DNA of 64,000 nucleotides from the NCBI GenBank assembly GCA_023421505.1, contig JAEZTJ010000062.1, positions 1 through 64,000 of the forward strand. Direction: 5' to 3'. Source of the stretch: Bacillota bacterium (GTDB taxonomy: Bacteria; Bacillota; Clostridia; Lachnospirales; Lachnospiraceae). The notes under the pieces were generated by a model. That model searched no databases, had not been told where the DNA came from, and saw only the letters and a list, made by a program, of their open reading frames with translations. Positions within the stretch are counted from its first letter, which is position 1; each line of letters opens with the position of its first letter. The translations under genes and the position numbers were made by a program. Of the stretch, positions 61,439 to 64,000 are shown in pieces.

Positions 61439-61858
61439 ATGATACAGATTATTTCAGGTGAAAAGGGTAAGGGAAAGACCAAAATTCTTATTGAAAAAGC
61501 GAATAGTGAAGTAAGAGCTGCAAAAGGAAGTATTGTTTATATTGACAAAAGCAATAAGCACATGTACGAATTAAGTAATAAAATTAGATTAGAGAACATA
61601 CGGGATTATTTTATTGAAAATCAAAGTGAGTTTATCGGTTTTATCTGTGGTATCGTATCCGGTGATCATGATTTACAGACAATATATCTGGATAGTTTCC
61701 TGAAAATAGCTTATGTAAGTGAAGAAGATTTTGAAGCGGTATATTCTAAATTAGAAAAGATTTCAGAGAGTTTTCATGTTGATTTTGTATTAAGTATATC
61801 TATGAATGAAAATCAATTACCTGATAGTTTAAGGGAGAATGTTGTAGTATCATTATAA
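61439..61858 (+). CDS. Small P-loop ATPase-like protein of unknown function
   Basis: This 139-residue cytosolic protein starts with a Walker A motif (SGEKGKGKTKILIEKAN) and contains a YIDKSNKHMYEL segment and an acidic stretch, but no obvious Walker B (the YLDSFLKIAY segment is a candidate). Similar short proteins in Clostridia are loosely labelled PilT-like or ATP-binding. I cannot assign a function. AAGGAGG precedes the ATG. It ends in a terminator shared with the convergent DUF378 gene. Confidence 0.75.
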   Translation: MIQIISGEKGKGKTKILIEKANSEVRAAKGSIVYIDKSNKHMYELSNKIRLENIRDYFIENQSEFIGFICGIVSGDHDLQTIYLDSFLKIAYVSEEDFEAVYSKLEKISESFHVDFVLSISMNENQLPDSLRENVVVSL

Positions 61859-61880
61859 GATACTTTAATTTAGAAGATAA

Positions 61881-61912
61881 AGGAGCGTTCGTAATACGAC
61901 GCTCCTATTTTA
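61881..61912. terminator. Bidirectional terminator between the P-loop and DUF378 genes
   Basis: AGGAGCG (61881-61887) pairs with CGCTCCT (61900-61906), followed by ATTTTAT on the plus strand. On the minus strand the hairpin is followed by a TTATCTTCT stretch. Confidence 0.75.
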
Positions 61913-61939
61913 TGTCCGCAATTTTCTACGAACTCTTCT

Positions 61940-62137
61940 TTATTCATTTCTTAATCTGCCGAAGAAGCTTAAAGCATATAGACCTGAAACACCGACTAGT
62001 GCATAAATAATTCTTGAAATTAAAGTCATATCTCCAAAAATTACTCTAACCAAATCAAAGCTGAAGAAACCGATCAATCCCCAATTAACAGCACCGATGA
62101 CTACTAATATTAGTGCGATATAATCTAATGTCTTCAT
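61940..62137 (-). CDS. DUF378 (YuzA-like) small membrane protein
   Basis: This 65-residue protein has two transmembrane helices and the DUF378 pattern: MKTLDYIALILVVIGAVNWG, FDLV and a final GVSGLYAL. Function is unknown. AAGGAGG precedes the ATG on the minus strand. It is transcribed alone, with a perfect 21-bp hairpin sequence upstream. Confidence 0.88.
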   Translation of the reverse strand: MKTLDYIALILVVIGAVNWGLIGFFSFDLVRVIFGDMTLISRIIYALVGVSGLYALSFFGRLRNE

Positions 62138-62171
62138 AGTGAACCTCCTTCATTCCATGTTAAATTAAAAG

Positions 62172-62218
62172 CTCTTTATTATTTATTAAATTAATAAAAT
62201 TTAATAAATAATAAAGAG
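62172..62218. repeat. Perfect 21-bp inverted repeat upstream of DUF378
   Basis: Bases 62172-62192 are the exact reverse complement of 62198-62218, separated by AATAA. The arms are almost entirely A and T. It lies between the divergent DUF378 and HlyD-like genes. Confidence 0.75.
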
Positions 62219-62317
62219 AAAACTCTCTTTTATTAGAGTAACCATTAACAGAGTAATTATTCATGATTTATAGGAAAGATTAATCATTCCTTTTCTCATG
62301 CAGGTGTAAAAAAAGGG

Positions 62318-62346
62318 TTTAAAAATGAATTAAAAACAAGTATAAT
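62318..62346 (+). promoter_or_regulatory. Candidate promoter of the HlyD-like gene
   Basis: TTTAAA (62318-62323) and TATAAT (62341-62346) are 17 bp apart, with the TTG start 33 nt further on. Confidence 0.5.
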
Positions 62347-62378
62347 ATTATGGAATACCGAAATAGGAGGCAGAAAAC

Positions 62379-63740
62379 TTGAGTGAGCAAAGAAAAATAG
62401 TAAAATTCAAAAGACGTAAAACGATAAATATTGGTGTCGTTGTTTTTTTAATTTTATTTTTATATATTGCAATCAATGTATTTATTTATTTTACCAAGGA
62501 ACAGCTCTCCATATACGAGGTACAAGATGGAACAACGTTTGTAGATAACCGCTTCACAGCACTGATCTTAAGAGAAGAGGAGCTAATTAATTCAGAGAAA
62601 GCCGGCTATATAGCGTATTATCAGAAGGATGGTGCGCGTGTAGCAAAGAACTCCTCAATTTATTCAATTAGCGACAATCAATTATATGAAGATAGTGACA
62701 ATGAGAATGCAGTTATACTAACGAATAAAAGTAAGGCTGAGATAAAACGTGAAATCAATTCCTTTCAAAAATCCTTAACCAATTATAATTATAATGATGT
62801 TTACGAATTTCAAGAGAACATACAGAGCATAGTAATTGATGCTAAGAACAACTCCTTAGTCAGAGATGGAAAATCAGTATCTGATGCAGCTGAAAAGTCC
62901 CTTACCAGCGGTATTATTACTTATTATCAGGATGGCTATGAAGCAGTTACTCCTGATGAAGTTACTAAAAAAATGTTTGACAGTGATAAATATGAAAAAA
63001 TAAATCTTAGAACTTCGGACAAGATCTCTAAGGATACACCGATCTATAAAATGATTACCTCTGAGATATGGAAGCTTGTTATGCCCCTTAATAAAGAGCA
63101 GTATGCAAAGTTAAAGGAGAAGGAACGTATTACCTTTACTGTTCTTGAGGATGCTTCTGAAATGACAGCAACCCTATCTCTTGAGCATAAAGGAACAGAT
63201 TATTATGCTGTTCTTACCCTGGATAAAAAATTAGCGAATTATCTGGAAGAACGTTATCTTGACATAAAATTAGAGATTGATTCCACCAGAGGCTTAAAAA
63301 TACCATTGACTGCTTTAGTAGAAAAGGATTTTTATGAAGTACCTAAAGAGTACTTTACCTATGGTGGAAACAGTAAGGAAAAAGGTTTAAGTAAGGTTAT
63401 TTATAAAAAGGGTGAGACAAAATATGAATTTATTCAAACCGAAATCTATTATGAGGACGAGAAAAATTATTATATAGATGCACAGCTTTTTGATGCTGGT
63501 ACGACGATACAGGCTCCGGCAGACTCAAAAATTACAGATCAATATACTTTATCAAAAACGATAAAGTTAAAAGGAGTCTATAATGTCAATCAGGGTTATT
63601 CCATATTTAAGCGTGTTGAAATATTGACCCAGAATGAAGAATACTGTATTGTAAAGGACGATACTCCAAAAGGCTTGGCAGCATATGATCATATCGTACT
63701 TGATGGTAAAACAGCAATTAATCAGGAGATAATTTATTAG
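62379..63740 (+). CDS. HlyD-like membrane-anchored protein upstream of yggS
   Basis: This 453-residue protein has a basic cytoplasmic N-terminus, one transmembrane helix (about 16-36) and an extracellular region. Split barrel-like beta segments flank a helical stretch (about residues 100-175). The layout resembles HlyD/membrane-fusion proteins, but no transporter gene is adjacent. Similar genes occur before yggS-sepF in Lachnospiraceae, hinting at a cell-division role. The start is TTG, 8 nt after AGGAGG. Function is unassigned. Confidence 0.72.
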   Translation: MSEQRKIVKFKRRKTINIGVVVFLILFLYIAINVFIYFTKEQLSIYEVQDGTTFVDNRFTALILREEELINSEKAGYIAYYQKDGARVAKNSSIYSISDNQLYEDSDNENAVILTNKSKAEIKREINSFQKSLTNYNYNDVYEFQENIQSIVIDAKNNSLVRDGKSVSDAAEKSLTSGIITYYQDGYEAVTPDEVTKKMFDSDKYEKINLRTSDKISKDTPIYKMITSEIWKLVMPLNKEQYAKLKEKERITFTVLEDASEMTATLSLEHKGTDYYAVLTLDKKLANYLEERYLDIKLEIDSTRGLKIPLTALVEKDFYEVPKEYFTYGGNSKEKGLSKVIYKKGETKYEFIQTEIYYEDEKNYYIDAQLFDAGTTIQAPADSKITDQYTLSKTIKLKGVYNVNQGYSIFKRVEILTQNEEYCIVKDDTPKGLAAYDHIVLDGKTAINQEIIY

Positions 63741-63814
63741 GATTACAATTTGTTAATGCAATAGTCTGAAATTGTATATAGTAAGGTTTTATAATAAATT
63801 ATTATGAATAGGGG

Positions 63815-63876
63815 ATTGCGAAACTATATAATTTTACTAATTGTATAGGCATTAGATATATATTCTAACGCTCCTA
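63815..63876 (+). repeat. Repeat C, copy 5: left half upstream of yggS
   Basis: ATTGCGAAACTATATA begins the copy. An ACTAATTGTATA arm and a TTCTAACGCTCCT segment follow, the last matching the central loop of the copy at 41861. The right end is missing. Confidence 0.6.
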
Positions 63877-63916
63877 CTTATTTACTAACTATATGAGATT
63901 AGAGAGGGTAGATTAA

Positions 63917-64000
63917 ATGATGAAAGAGAATATTGCTGAAGTAGAACATAGAATACAAAATGCTTGTAACAGAGCCGGAAGAAAGCGATCTGAGGTTACA
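63917..64000 (+). CDS. YggS family PLP-binding protein, 5' end only
   Basis: Twenty-eight codons remain before the window ends: MMKENIAEVEHRIQNA and a CNRAGRKRSEVT stretch. This matches the N-terminus of YggS/PROSC PLP-homeostasis proteins (typically ENL..V..RI..AC..AGR). AGAGGG precedes the ATG by 8 nt. The rest of the gene lies beyond the window. Confidence 0.75.
   Translation, partial: MMKENIAEVEHRIQNACNRAGRKRSEVT

Noticed and set aside
1..64000. tRNA, rRNA, prophage or insertion-sequence genes
   Set aside because: No T-loop/anticodon cloverleaf, integrase, capsid or transposase sequence was recognised anywhere in the window.

Overview
The window comes from the chromosome of a low-GC, spore-forming, Gram-positive anaerobe of the Clostridia, most likely family Lachnospiraceae (Clostridium cluster XIVa). 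The grounds are strong GGAGG ribosome-binding sites, spoIVA, Lachnospiraceae-type gene neighbourhoods (ylxM-ffh-rpsP-khpA-rimM-trmD-rplS, mutS-mutL-miaA, mreBCD-PBP2-minCDE-rodA-mgsA), a biotin-dependent carboxyltransferase cluster and DUF4321/DUF378 proteins. No prophage, transposase gene, tRNA, rRNA or CRISPR array was seen. Species assignment is inference.

Layout. 1-3.9 kb: a four-gene biotin carboxyltransferase operon (12S-like, OadG-like, biotin carrier, 5S-like). 4.1-6.3 kb: a hybrid histidine kinase and a separate Hpt protein. 6.3-20.3 kb: SRP, ribosome maturation and translation genes, then signal peptidase, rbgA, rnhB, yraN, pgeF, a radical SAM-PDZ protein, der, plsY and gpsA. 20.6-26.5 kb: a lipoprotein, an inositol monophosphatase-like enzyme, a TetR/membrane-protein pair, spoIVA and a secreted SH3-NlpC/P60 hydrolase. 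26.7-33.7 kb: a membrane-anchored MutS-like ATPase, then a two-component system followed by an FtsX-type ABC transporter. 34.0-41.8 kb: RNase HI, then a second two-component system transcribed away from an ABC transporter whose operon ends in a one-TM protein with ten PASTA repeats and no kinase domain. 42.0-50.3 kb: mutS, mutL, miaA, a PLP lyase and a DUF4321 protein. 50.3-61.3 kb: radC, mreBCD, PBP2, minCDE, rodA, mgsA and a lipidated D-Ala-D-Ala carboxypeptidase. 61.4-64 kb: a small P-loop protein, DUF378, an HlyD-like protein and the start of yggS.

The most unusual content lies between or in front of genes. (1) A structured repeat of about 85 nt (Repeat A) sits immediately upstream of trmD, yraN and mutL. 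Each copy has two hairpins, a loop able to form a pseudoknot with its 3' flank, and a Shine-Dalgarno sequence at its 3' edge. (2) The minD leader is a decaying tandem array of roughly eleven units. The cleanest units are 25 nt long and fold a GGAGG/CCTCC stem over a GAAA tetraloop; the last GGAGG is the minD ribosome-binding site. (3) MITE-like foldback elements with AATTGCGAAAC ends (Repeat C) lie upstream of rbgA, two response regulators, mutS and yggS. (4) Both two-component/ABC modules carry direct repeats with mostly 11-bp spacing in the ABC promoter, as expected for OmpR/PhoP-type regulators.

The best candidate for a poorly described system is the divergent module at 34.7-41.8 kb. Its sensor kinase and regulator are placed to control a MacB-like exporter and a large extracellular PASTA protein. 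PASTA domains in other proteins bind peptidoglycan fragments or beta-lactams, so a cell-envelope sensing or defence role is a reasonable but untested inference.
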